A DNA stretch of 64,000 nt from Torreya grandis (Eukaryota; Streptophyta; Pinopsida; Cupressales; Taxaceae): contig JARHVA010005487.1 of the NCBI GenBank assembly GCA_037957365.1, positions 1,070,501 to 1,134,500 of the forward strand, read 5' to 3'. Every line of letters begins with the position of its first letter. Position 1 is the first letter of the stretch. The position numbers were made by a program, and so were the translations under genes. Of the stretch, positions 50,279 to 62,800 are shown in pieces. The notes below the pieces were generated by a model. The model did no database searches and was not told the origin of the DNA. It saw nothing but the letters and a program-made list of their open reading frames with translations.

Positions 50279-51110
50279 TTAATTTTTTTAAATTTAAGCA
50301 ACACTCAGCTATCAATAGGGAGTGGATAAGGTCAACCCAACCCAAAGAGATAACCCAATTTTATGTTAGCATGGTGTTGAAAGGGTTATTAGGATTTCAA
50401 AACAAATATAAGAAAATAAAGATCAATGCACAAGACTGAAGGTGAGCACACACACATGAGGCATACATAGATGCATGTACAATGATCACAGGTGTCATAA
50501 ACATACACAATCAACATGGGCACTACTATAAGGGCTTAGATAATACCAATAATTGTAGGGTTTCTCTTTTATTAACAATGTTTACATAAGGTTTGAACTC
50601 CTATTTCATGGTTTGAGTGGTTATAAAGTAGACATAAAGCATTTTCAAGGATAATGATGAACATAGTGAGAAACATAATATTAGAATAAGCTAAGTACCT
50701 CTTTTCCATAGTTATTTTTAAATTTCTAATTTTATAAGTGTAATATAAATCTCCACTTTTACATTTAGATTTGTATGATTATTGCCTTATTTTAGAAAAC
50801 ATGAATATTCATAATTTTACTTTTTTAGATCAGGTTAATCAATGTTTTTTACTGAAATGAATCATTAAGTTCAACATGAAAATCACTAAGTATATTATAC
50901 ATTAGAGTTTAATTTATTAAGGTTTTAGTTTTATTCTCTATTTGGATTTTAATTTAAAATATTATTTATGATTTCTCCTTAGTAGTTACCCCTTAAAATT
51001 AGGATTTCAATTGTTAAAATCAAATTATTATAAACCCTGGGGTTATATGTTTGCCCTTGTGTTAGGGTTAGGTATTGTGATGTTTTTATTTGGATATTAG
51101 GGTCTTGATT
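50279..51110. other. Intergenic, nothing recognised
   Basis: AT-rich sequence with no domain, LTR or repeat that I can identify. It continues the target of element G from the left side. Confidence 0.5.
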
Positions 51111-51117
51111 TTTTTCC

Positions 51118-51860
51118 ATGTGTGTGTATTCTTTAATCATTACTATGCTCCATCCTATGGGTTCATTATGTTCTACCTGTGTTGTGCCTTATGATTATAC
51201 TAATAAATTGAAAATTATGGATGTAGATAATCATGCTTGTGTGAATATTGTTGATGTTTATGTGAATAATGATCATTATTGTGTGAATGAGGGTAGTGAT
51301 TACGATTATGTAAATGATGATGTTGATGATTTGTATGCTAATGATGTATCATTATACAATGGAATTGAAAGATAATTAGGTAAAATTAATCTCATAATCC
51401 AAAAGATGTGTTATCCTTCCTATTCCATAGACTTTTCCAATAGTCATGAAATAGAAAAAGTATATAGTAAAAGATAATCAAACAACATACTTTTTGATAT
51501 TATCAAGCTTAAAACTAGAAAAGATCAAATTTTCTTGGATATAATAAAAAATGGATAGATGATACACGTGTTGATTCTTATATTTCTATACCCCATTATG
51601 CTATGAATTGTAAAAATGTTTTTGATTGATGACATATAATGAATCTTTGATTGATATTAAAAATTATGTTACTAAACCATATAATGATTCTTATATTGAT
51701 ATACAAAATGATGTTTCTAAATAATGTAATGATTTTTCTATTGATACACAAAATGATGTTTCAAAATAATATAACGATTCCTCCATTGATATGAAGTGTG
51801 GAAATGTTTCTAATTATAATAATTATTATAATAACATGCAATTATTTTACCCTATTTTGA
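51118..51860 (+). pseudogene. Unrecognised decayed coding relic with peptide repeats
   Basis: An 85-codon ORF (51118-51375) is acidic and rich in Asp, Asn, Val and Tyr in its second half (VYVNNDHYCVNEGSDYDYVN). Further downstream, 51637-51815 reads in one frame as four 15-residue units of the type NDSYIDIQNDVSK, broken by stops at the same point in two units. Such low-complexity repeats in a degenerate reading resemble the gag-linked peptide repeat of E (28545-28850), but no gag core was found here. Function unknown; chance origin of the ORF cannot be excluded. Confidence 0.35.
51637..51815 (+). repeat. 45-bp tandem repeat x 4
   Basis: Units of type AATGATTCTTATATTGATAT followed by ACAAAATGATGTTTCTAAATAATGT. 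The 45-bp period keeps the reading frame. The first unit is the most diverged. Confidence 0.75.
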
Positions 51861-51899
51861 TAAAACATAATAAATTATTATATTTAGTTATAGGTGTAA

Positions 51900-53216
51900 A
51901 ACTAGATAATATCATAATGCTAAAGATGTAAAATAATCAATAATTTTGATTTTGATAAAATGTTAAATATAGAAAATTTCTATTTTTGGAAAACACTAAG
52001 AATAGATAAACATAACTTTCACACATATTTATGTTGAGTATTTTGACTATATGATAGTGAAAATCAGTGAAATAGATGACTATAAAAGTCCAAGACTAGG
52101 CATGAGATCAAAATAGAATCTAGATAGGTTTGTTATAAGTGGATAAAAATGTAGTGTGCTTGGGTTTATTGGTTGTAAAATTTCACCAATTGAATATGAT
52201 AAATGATGGATAAGAAAAGATAAAGAAAGATTTTAAAAATGATAGATGAAATGTAGAAGTAGAGAATATTCCTCGACATGACCATTGTAAGTGGATAGTG
52301 GCATAGTGGACTTGAGTCCATTGTCCATAGAATTATCCCAGTTGACTGTGATAAAAAATTGATCACTGCACTTTCTATGCCTTTGTTTATTGAATAATCA
52401 AAAATATTGCAACCTATTTTATGTCGCACATAAATTATTGTTTATCTTCTCTTGTCTTTAAATCCCTAAGGGAACTTTGATAGTTTGAAAAGTTGAAAAA
52501 TAAGAGGAGAGTGTAATGGGTTGAGATGAATTCAATCAGCCCCTTGATGACTAACCACTATCTACATATACAATACTCTGAGGCAAATCAAGCCTACATA
52601 GTTATGCCACTTAGAGTGAATGTGCAATTGTGCTCCTTTGAATATATGCACATAGATATAAGATGACTTTGATACTTGATAATAATAAATCTTAAATTTA
52701 TTTAAAAGGCTCTTGACTTGGATTATGATTGATCCTTGTGAATGATATTGAATTTAGAAAGAATAGGTCAAATTTGATCACTGTGCAAAAATGTTAAAGA
52801 TTAAATCAAGTAAACATTTTGAGATTTTATTTTATTAAACCTTATGAAAATTATGGGAAGACCTAAGAAGATGTTTTTTAATTTTAAAAACTAGCCAATA
52901 TTTAGCATGATACGTGGTTGACCTAAGTGGATAGAGCGTAGTGTGCTCATATCTGCCTAATTCTAACTTGTATATAAGGATCAAGACACATGCCCTAAAC
53001 TAAAAGAAGTCTAAAGGTGATTTTGGATAGCTTAACCATTGAACATTAGAGGTTTTGTGTAATAGATAATGGAAAATAGAGGCTCAAACCCACATATAGA
53101 TAAATGGCTTAGAGGAATGACAAATAAGGGTCATGTATTTGTGTATAATTCATATTGTTTAGGATGTGTCAAGAATTAAAATTGTCACTTACATGTGACC
53201 ATATTTATGTGTCTAA
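51900..53216 (-). repeat. 3' LTR of element D (C3-related; inner end firm, outer end estimated)
   Basis: It ends TATGTGTCTAA next to a polypurine tract that matches C3's. Internal order agrees with C3-type LTRs: AATGGGTTGAGATGAATTC, ACCACTATCTACATATACAATACTCTGAGG, and so on near 52520-52575. A ~155-bp unit is tandemly duplicated at about 52130-52205/52284-52360. The outer boundary near 51900 is a guess from LTR length. Confidence 0.6.
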
Positions 53217-53235
53217 ATTTATCCCCCTTTTATTC
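53217..53235 (-). other. Polypurine tract of element D
   Basis: Plus strand ATTTATCCCCCTTTTATTC, minus strand GAATAAAAGGGGGATAAAT. The adjoining TAGTAATGAAATTACTA is the same as beside the C3 tract at 31307. Confidence 0.8.
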
Positions 53236-53720
53236 TAGTAATGAAATTACTAGAGTAAATGAGAAATAGTTGAATCTCAATGTGTATAACAACTTTTGTC
53301 TTTGAGTAAATACTTCAATTATGCAAGGCAATCAATTTATCAAACCTTTCAATAAATCATGAAGTGGTCATTTGTGTATTTTTTAAATTTGAAAAAGATA
53401 ACTTTAAAAGTTGAAAAATTGAAAAGTGAGAAAGAGAGGAGTATAAATGTAAATAGGTGAAACTAAATTTCCCTATAAATTATAGGTTATAATGGATAAC
53501 TATGCCTCCTTGTTGAAGTACTTGGAGAATTTTAACCCATGGAAAATTGAGAGTGATCAAGTCCCAATTTTAATAAATAATTACTGTCAAGTTAGAAGGA
53601 TGCATTATTTCAACCCTCATGAATAAAAAATAGTATCCAATGTACTAATATAAAAATGTGGAACCACAATTGGTTTGTTAGAAGTGATGCTGAGGTAATT
53701 GAGTGACACTAGACTAAATG
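53236..53720 (-). other. Internal remnant of element D
   Basis: The first ~130 bp align with the C3 spacer (31307-31440), including TGTGTATAACA and CTTTGAGT stretches. Similarity fades beyond 53400. No coding domain. The rest of D is missing or unrecognisable. Confidence 0.5.
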
Positions 53721-56200
53721 TACATCACTTTCAATAGAACATATAACCACATAATGCTTCACCAAAAGTAATGCCATGGCTGTTGAATATTACTAAACAT
53801 TAATGCACATTACCTACATATATTAAAATTACATAACTATAGATGGATCTAGATTCTATTTACATTATTAAAAGACAATGAAGAATATTCATACCCCCAT
53901 CAAGACTAAATTTCTCATAGACTTGCATTGAAATGAATAGTTTTTTGTCATAAACCACTAAATTTTTAGTTATAAAAAAATTGATTTTTAGGGATTATGC
54001 TCAAGATTATAACACTAAGTCAAATAATAACAATGAATTAGTAGTTACAATTGAATTTATCACAAAAATTATATAAATGATTTAAAATAACCTTTGTATA
54101 TCAAAGTGCATATTTGATGGCTCAATTAAAAGGCTAAAACATTCAAGATCAATTTAATTGTTAAAGAATATTAAATTATTAACAGCCTTACTCAACTACA
54201 TTATATACAATAGTTTGATTCATAAAACATTTATCATCTTGATTTTAAAGGAAGATACAAACATTTTAAAATTTTAAAATCATGTTAGTGTTTTGAAAGA
54301 GAATTTATAATTTTTTTTCATGATTTCCTTACTAGAAAGATTGGATGAAATTGAATCTTATACCACCTCATTCACCAGGTCAAATCAAGCAATCATCTTA
54401 CCTAATTACATAACGTTGATATGAGACTACCATGCCACTTGCATAGTTACCACTATCTAGCTGATATGATTCACCCATTTAGTGGATTTTTGTACTTCAA
54501 TAACAAAATACTTAACTATAGTCTTTCATATTAAGGGAAGATGATTACCACATTGTAATGAAGACACAAAAACATAAAATTATAAACAAACACATTCTTT
54601 AAAACTTTTTATCTTTGGTGTTATTAAAGAGATAAAATTAGAATGATTAACTTCAATTTTTGGTGCATTATAAATGAAAGTCTCTATCATTTTAGTGATT
54701 TATGAGATGGAATTATATTACTGTTACTATAATTATTCATTAGTATTTTTCATTTCATTCGTTGAATAAAAATTAGAGTATATATATATATAAACCAAAA
54801 CACTATTAGATAAATTGAATAAAATTGATCTTAAATATATTACATAACTTGATCATATTCAGAATGAGTAATAACTTACTCATCTTGAATACCATCATCG
54901 AGATGATTATAAATTCTCATACTATATTATTTCACAATGATAGTTTAAACTATTATTCACAATAATAAAAATCATTTATCCATTAAAAATATATGCAACA
55001 TAAAATATTGACATCAAGTAATATTCATTACTCCCTGTCAAAGACCATATAATTGAACTTCCATAATTTTCCAAAAGTATTAGGGTTAACCTAAGAGAGA
55101 TATCAAAAAAAACATTCTAAGAATATTCCATAAGTACTAACTTGTATTAGCCCTAATATGTTAGGCTAATCTTAACAAAAGGGTTTAATCATTTTACCAA
55201 GGCATGTGGTCTTAAGTGATAATGAATATTACATAGAACAATCATTCTACATAGATCCTCAAGACCTAAATTCAAGTCTTATTTTAAATTTTTAGATTAA
55301 CAAAAACTTCATTTAGTAATAATAAGAGAATTGGGTATTCTTAATATGAATGCTAATTTAACAAACAAATAAGTTTAATTTAATAAGTTTTACATGTATT
55401 TTATAAAATGAGTGATAAGAGAATGGATTTACCTAGGTTTTAGACTATACAAAGCAGCCAACCTTTCACTTTCACCAAATGGTGCATAGTCTTTGCAAGA
55501 CCATTCAATATCATTGTTATTGATTTCATAGATTAAAAAAAACTCTATATTACCAATAATTAAATTTTTTGAAATAAATAATTATTATTATACTTGAATA
55601 AGTATGTAGGGTCATGCCCCTTCAAGGGTTGAATATATAAACAAATTGAATTATCATCTAAGCAAATTTTTAGATACACAGTCTATATAGAATAATAAGG
55701 TGGTTAATTCAATAAGATTAAGGTAAGAAATCAATTAAATATTTAATGCCAAATAATGTCGTATACATGTTAATTTTTAATGGACTCAAAGGCATTTATA
55801 ATTTACGCAAATTGAAAATATCAAATGCAATAAAAAACTTCCTCATTGAATATCAGTTATCTATATCAAGTGGAAAATGCATTGAGTCACATAATCATAT
55901 ATCTCAATCATGGGTAAGCTTGTTACCTTAAATAAAGAAGTAAAATAGAATAATGAACCTCTATAGAAATATTCTTAAAATATGTAGTATTCAAGTTTCA
56001 ACTTATAAACCATATATGTATATAAGTCTACACAAATTTATATCAAGTAATAAAGATACATTAAAAAATCAAAGAACCCATTTTTTTGATTTGTAAGACC
56101 AAAATACATCTACAAAACATTGTCTTAATGACCCAATGGTATAATATATTTCCATATGCCATTAAAAAACATTAATAATTAGAAGACACTAAGTCCAAGA
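53721..56200. other. AT-rich intergenic, nothing recognised
   Basis: No gene, LTR or transposon domain seen on either strand. Only small features: a TA run at 54779-54792 and a near-palindrome TTAGGGTTAACCTAA at about 55079-55093. The ORF at 55746-55931 is not recognisable. Confidence 0.45.
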
Positions 56201-57945
56201 CAAATGAATAATTGCATACCATTCCTTTCCTGATGCAAAATGAGCCCAACCACATGTAGGTTTCCTACCCACCCCAAGCATAAATTATAAAGGGGATAAA
56301 ATAAAATGAAGAAAATAAAACACACAAACAATCCTTTTGATATGATATAAATTAGGTCACAGAGGGTAGATTTGGGGTTTTAGACCAAAATAATTAAATG
56401 GATAAAAAACAATGTAAAGCAACCAAAAATCAAATGTCAAAAAACCATAGTGACCTTCAATACTCAGCCAAAGACCCAATATCAACCAAAAAATAATAAA
56501 CAACCATATAAAGTTATTAAAATAATCAAATAAAAAAATATTTAAAGTTTTTTAAATAAACACATAAGTAGACATTCGAAGCCATTAAAATATTCAAATG
56601 AGTAACCAATCAAACCCTTTTATTTTCTCAGTTCACCTTTATTCTAAGGGTGAGGTGGAACTTATTGTCTCTCCCTTATGGGATTTTAATCAACTATTTC
56701 TCAAGTAAAATAACCAATTTAGGTCTATTTAGGATATTTACACGTGCTTCCAAACCATAAACTTATTTTGTTTAAAAATTTTAAGCACCTAGTTCACATT
56801 CATGGCTTAAATAAAAAGATCAAAACTTACTTGTTTATCCACACAATATGGTAACTAAAAAAAGCCCAGTATGAACTCCTTACTTCCTACTACCTTTACC
56901 ACTTTTCCATCCTCCTTTCTTATGCTCAAGAGTTACTTTTAACAATATTTATACCATAGTCACCAATAGTTCAATCTTATATAACTACTCATTATCCCAA
57001 GTGGAACTCTAATAAACACCATTTAAAACCATTAAACACACCATACCCACATTATGCATGCATGGTGATAAGTTATAAATCATGGTCAACTTACATGCTC
57101 CCAAAAATCCTCATGCATAAATTCACCAAGATAATCACGTAGTTTCTAACAAAATGAAACCCTAATCGATATCCCAATGAAACAAGTCCACCGACCACAT
57201 CATTACTATAGGTTAGTTGATTAACCAAACACAAAAAAAATGCCATAAACCTAAGTCTTGATGACTTATGGTTTGAATAATTCACCATGGATTAATACCA
57301 TGGTCTATTTTTAATTTATGTCCTAGTCCCTTTTAAGACTAGGAATAGTATCAATACAACCCAAACCTGCAAATGACCTTAGAACCTATATTACTATGGA
57401 AAATATCAAAGGTCATTATAACCTCAAAATTCTTTATTAAATGCTCATATATAATAAACTTCATACTCAATTATTTTAGGCTTGATCTATTTTTTTTAGA
57501 ATGATACTTTTCTCAACCCAATGCCAGTGGATTACTTCAACAATATAGGCAATCCAAAACTGACAAACATAAAAAAAGATGAAAAACCAGATTTCAATTG
57601 ATCATTAGAAAAAATACACAACACAACTTAATATAACAATGTCAATCATTAAAAAAAGTTTTGGTTCAGGTTGTGATCTTATTTAGATCATATTTTCAAA
57701 CTTGCTTGTGTTTTCAATCTTTTCCATCACACACCTACTCTCCTACTAAACCTATATCATACCGAAGCAACCCCTATAAATATGTCAACTAAAGACATCA
57801 AAAATACCTATTCTCATATAATAATATCAATGATAAATAAATAAAATATTGAATTAATCATTAAAATTCAATCTAAAATAATACTAATGTTCTGAAAATC
57901 ATCACAATGTCATGATAAAATTTTTAGGTAGGAATGGTCATGATA
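56201..57945 (-). repeat. Probable 3' LTR of element F (outer end unknown)
   Basis: The inner end is set by TATCATGACC on the minus strand (decayed TGTCATGACC) next to a polypurine tract at 57946-57961. Composition changes to less T-rich sequence with CCCA/CCCC words from about 56230, which may belong to it. The low-coordinate boundary was not found. The ORF at 57091-57288 (minus) lies within and is unrecognised. Confidence 0.4.
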
Positions 57946-57961
57946 TCCACCCTTCCTTAAG
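57946..57961 (-). other. Polypurine tract of element F
   Basis: Plus strand TCCACCCTTCCTTAAG; minus strand CTTAAGGAAGGGTGGA, directly after the end of the integrase reading and before the presumed LTR. Confidence 0.6.
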
Positions 57962-58520
57962 AATGAAACTATCCTTAGGGCCTAAAAAAGTGAGGATAGT
58001 GCTACCAAAAAATACTTTCATCTTCCTACATAGTAGTTCTTTCACCTATCTGATCCCATTAGATCATAACTTGCTGAAATTTTCTATTTATAAATTAATG
58101 TTGTGATGATCTAGAATCTTGATGGGCTCCAATTGAATTATTTCCTCATCTAACACCTATAGATTATTCTAATCTATAATATGAGATTAATCCAAAACAT
58201 ATTTTTTAGCAAAGTTACATAAAAAACATCATGTATTCTCCATAGTTGAGGAAGAACTAGATGATAATCCACTAGGTTGATCTTTTATACAATGTAAAAA
58301 GGAACAACAGAGTGTGGTGATAGTTTAAATTCTTTACCAAACTTGATTGATAATTTTTGATGAATTATCTGTGTGATATTTTCATATCAACATATTTTTT
58401 TTTGCTGATCTATTAATAACCCATGTTAATCCCTTCTCTTTACTTTGTTAGTATATTAGTTGCTATGGAAGTAGATGCTTTGTAAGTAATCATGTGAGCA
58501 TTTTTTTTATCCCACATTCA
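57962..58520 (-). pseudogene. Chromovirus-like Ty3/gypsy element F: integrase C-terminus
   Basis: Read right to left. KKKYVDMKISHR at about 58410 corresponds to the integrase segment with KSYAD in this family. FGKEFKLSPHSVVPFYI and then LVDYHLVLPQLWRIHDVFYVTLL at about 58350-58210 match the conserved integrase tail (GKLSPRFVGPF, YRLALPP, HDVFHVSLL). LDEEIIQLEPIKILDH follows near 58150, and at the end EDESIFW-HYPHFF near 57985 matches the terminal ATWE...YPHLF motif of plant gypsy integrases. Frames shift at least three times and stops are present. Integrase core, RT and gag should lie to the right but are not found; 58600 onward is different sequence. Family call good, lineage not resolved. 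Confidence 0.72.
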
Positions 58521-59175
58521 TGGGAAGTAGTAGTTGCTTAGATTAGACTTAGTATATGAGTAAGTGTTGAGGCTAATGAAGGCATCCATGGATTTATTGT
58601 ATTGAGCTTACTCAAAGGAGGTTTCCCCCTCGAAGCCCGTGGTCAATATAATCCCTATGGTATTTTTGTTAATTATATAAATATGTTATTTCATGCATTT
58701 TCATTGAGTAAATCTATTATTTCATGCATTTTATATAATTTTTGCAAAAGCATCCTCTCATCTAGTATTAGAGTACTTTTTAGGGCCAATTTTTTTTCTC
58801 AAAAGTGTTTTTGTATTTCACTACATAATTCATTTAATTATTTTTTTGTGTCACAATAATCTATTTTAGATCAGGGTAAATACTTATTTACATAACTATG
58901 GGAAGTGCTTGGATGTAAACCCTAAAATAATTATGAGGAGTACCATAGGAAACCCAAAGTAGCTGGCCCATTGAAAGGACCTGTCAAGGAAAAGGGTAAT
59001 GACCCCATCCTGATTGACTAGTTCCCACCCATGAGGAAAAACAAGAGCTATCATTTAGGGGTAAATCCATGGCTATTTTTTTTTTTAGAGATTGGTACTC
59101 ACTTAGATGACATTGGTGGCTAGAGAGATATCTTTAAAACCTTAGGTATCCATGGAAACTTAGGGTCCATTTATA
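58521..59175. other. Unassigned interval between F and H
   Basis: No coding domain recognised. It includes a less AT-rich stretch (58600-58660, AGGAGGTTTCCCCCTCGAAG, and 58920-59040). The ORF at 58602-58859 starts in it but resembles nothing known. It could include LTR sequence of H, but no partner LTR is in the window to test this. Confidence 0.4.
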
Positions 59176-59382
59176 TCAATTTTAGAATATTACTAGTGGA
59201 ATATCAAAAAACATGCCACATTAGATCTTCATATATTACCAGTAGAGTATCAAAAGACTTGCTAGTTTTAACATATTACTAGTAGTGTATCAAAAAAATG
59301 CCATATCAGATCTGTACATATTACCAGTAGAGTATCAGAAGACTTGTCATATTAGTTTCAAAATATTCCTAGTAGACTATCA
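59176..59382. repeat. Minisatellite ~45 bp x 5
   Basis: Units carry ATATTACCAGTAGAGTATCA followed by AAAGACTTGCCATATTAG-like ends. Copies start near 59185, 59231, 59272, 59317 and 59367. Alternate units are more alike, suggesting an ~88-bp higher-order period. Confidence 0.78.
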
Positions 59383-59853
59383 ATTTTTTTTTGTTGTTTT
59401 CATATCTCTCCATCTATAGCCTTTTTAATCCTCAAAATTTATTCAGACACCTAAAATTCCATTCTCCACATTTTATTCCTCGAGGTCCCATATCCCGATT
59501 CCACTCCTAATTCCTACAAATCTCAAATTTCCCCTTTTTTGGGGTTTTCCATAACTTCTATTTTTATCCATTCTCCTTGAATTTTTTTCATAGTGTTCAT
59601 CTGCCTTTTCTGCTCCTTTATCCCTCTTTGAAAAATTTTCTAGTTTTTTCATTTTCACATCTAAAATTTCCCTTGCTTGCATCAATCATACTTCCATTAT
59701 GTAAAAAAATTAGTAAAATTACCTTTACCCCTTTTGATTTTTCCCAAATTAAAAATTTTCCTTATTAAACGTGTCTTAACTCTAGTTTTCCTACTCATTA
59801 TAAAAACAAAAAACATCTCTTATTCTGGCCTAACTCAAACAAGAGCAAAAAAC
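59383..59853 (+). other. Pyrimidine-rich leader upstream of H gag
   Basis: T/C-rich on the plus strand, with no domain. It probably contains the end of the 5' LTR and the leader of H, whose gag ATG follows at 59854. A clear primer-binding site could not be fixed; TCTGGCCTAAC at about 59824 is a poor candidate. The minus-strand ORF 59473-59685 reflects the composition and is not considered a gene. Confidence 0.4.
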
Positions 59854-62800
59854 ATGGAGGATGAAATTTCCACCCTCAAGACCCAAATCAAAGATCTTGA
59901 TGAAAAAATTCTTAACCTCAATCTTCAACATACTACCTTGAACAATAAATGACATCTAGAGTCCTCTTTAGACATCGAGTTTTCTTCTTCCAATAATTTT
60001 CATGGGCCAAAGCTTTATTTTCCTTGATTCAATCTATAGATCTTACTAGATGGATCTATTGGATAGAATAATATTTTAGTATGCATAATACTTTTGATGC
60101 CAATAAATTTTTGCTTACATCCTTTCATTTGAAACATGAAACCCTTCAATAGTATCCTTGGTATATCAAGGCTCATGATGAGTCAATATGAATTAATTTT
60201 TACACCCTCATTTTGTAATGATTTGGCCCTAGTGATTTTGATAACTTTATTAGATCACTCACTATAATTTACCAAATAGGAACCATGAGAGAATATAAAA
60301 CAAAATTTGAAAAACTAGGCAATCACATAGAGGGATTATTCAATGAATTTTTTAGGAGTTTCTTTGTCATTAGACTAAAGATTATAATATGAGCTAAGAT
60401 CAAAATTTTCTAGCCCAACACAATAATAGAAGCCCTAGGGTTGGCTAAGTTGGTAGAGGACAAACTCAAAGCTCAACAGTGATTTAAATCCAATTTCGCT
60501 CCATTCAAAAATATAACTCCACAATGATCTCAAACAACACCAACCCCTAGAACCAATCCTATCAAGCATTTTACTAAAGCAAAGATGGGAGCACATAGAA
60601 AAAAAGACTATGTTATAATTGTGATGACAAATTCACTTGAAGACATCAATGTGTCAAGTAAAATATCTATCTACTAGATGTGGAATCTTCTCCTAAAATT
60701 GTAGTTTGGCAAGATGATTAGGATACAATAGATGATCGAGAAAAAAATCATCTAATTGTGGAACTTTCTTCTCAAAAAGACCAACTAGAAATCTCTCTTC
60801 ATGCCTTAGCAGAAGTCACCACTCCACAAACCATTTAGGTTAGGGGTTACTTCAATAAGATCCTTCTCATAATACTCATTGATTTAAGTAGCACTTATAA
60901 CTTAATTGACCCTTAGATCACTAAATTGGTTGATTATTTTGTCCATCCTTTCTCCAACTTTGAAGTCATTATTGGCAATGGGTACACATTACCTTGTAAA
61001 AGGAGTGTCATCATATACGTATCTCTATTAGAGATTATAACTTGCACTCTGACATGTTTACCTTACCCTTATGTGGATGTGATGTTATTTTAGGAGCATA
61101 ATGGTTATGCACACTTAGACCCATCTTATGATATTTTAATAAAATTTTGATGTATATTTTAGACAATGGAAAAAAACACAGATTAAAAGGCTTACACTTT
61201 GGGTCTCTCAGAATCATAGTTCACATTGAATTTAAAAAATTCTTAGGAAAAATTCACATGACATCATTACCCAACTCTATTCCATTCAAATGCAACCATC
61301 AATAGTTTCCACTACTCCTTCTAATCTACAAACCATTCTGCATAAGTATGCATGTTACTTTTTGAAACTAGTGGTATTTCCACCTTCATGGCCAAAGGAC
61401 TACCATATTCAGCTCCTTCTTAGAAGTGTTCCTCCCAACATCAAGCCTTATTACTACCGATTTTAGCAAAATACCAAGATTGAGAAGCTCATTCAAGACT
61501 TACTGAAGCAAGGCATTATTCACCCTTGTACTAGCCCATATTGCTCCCCAACTCTCTTTTTCAAAAAAATTATGGGTCATGGTGCCTCTGCATTGAATTT
61601 TAAGCACTTAGTAACATCATAATCAAGGATAAGTTTTAGATCCTTATTATTTATGAGATTCTTTATGACCTTCATGACGCTCATTTTTTCTCCAAGTTAG
61701 ATCTCCATTATGGATATCACCAGATCTGAGTTTAAGAAGATGATATTCCTAATACAACTTTTCACATGCATGATGGCCACTATGAGTTTCTATTCATGCC
61801 CTTTGGCCTCACTAATGCTCATTCATAATTATAGGCATTGATGAATAAAATATTATGGTCTTACCTATATAAATTCATTCTGGTCTTCTTTGATGATATC
61901 CTCATCTATAGTAAAAAATGGTCTAAGCATATCCAACATCCGAAGCTAACATTATAACTTCTCTTTGATCATCATCTCTATACAAAATAGTCCAAGTATG
62001 TTTTTGGCCAAGATGAAGTGGAGTATATTGGGAATATTATTTCATCTTAAGGGGTTCAAGTGGATCCCAAAAAAATAGTTACCATGACAAATTGGCCTCA
62101 TCCTCAGACATTCAAGAGCCTCAATGGTTTTTTGGGGTTGATTGGATACTGTCATAAGTTTGTTAAGGATTATGGGATTATTATAAATCTATATATATAT
62201 ATGTTTAAAAAGGATGATTTTATATGGACACAATTTGTTGAGTGTGCATTTGAAGAATTAAAAAAAGCTATGTGTACTACACTTATTCTAGCTATGTTGT
62301 ATTTTGTCAAGACCTTCACTATCAAAAGTGATGCTTGTAGCAATGGAATTAGTGCTATTCTCCTCTAATAAGGATGCCCCATTACATGCACTAGTAAATT
62401 CATTTCTAGCAAGAATTTATTACTCTCTACTTATGAGAAGGAAATGATGGCCATTTTGCATGCAATATAGAAGTAACAACCATACCTACTAGGGAATCAT
62501 TTTTGCATAAAAACTGATCACTAGAGTCTAAAATATTTCTTGGAACAATGGGTCTCTACCCCATCACAATAGAAATGGGTCAAAAAAATCATGGGTTATG
62601 AATATGAGATCACTTACAAGAAGGGTAAGGATAATATTGTGGCTGATGATCTATCTTGCACATTTATGGACCAAGCTTCCCTTTCAGCTATTTCTATGCC
62701 TATTCCAAATTGGTTGGATGTTGTATAGTAGGGGTATGTTAATGAATCCTAATTATCTCAAATCATTCAATAGTTGGTCACTAACCCCTTTTCCATACCA

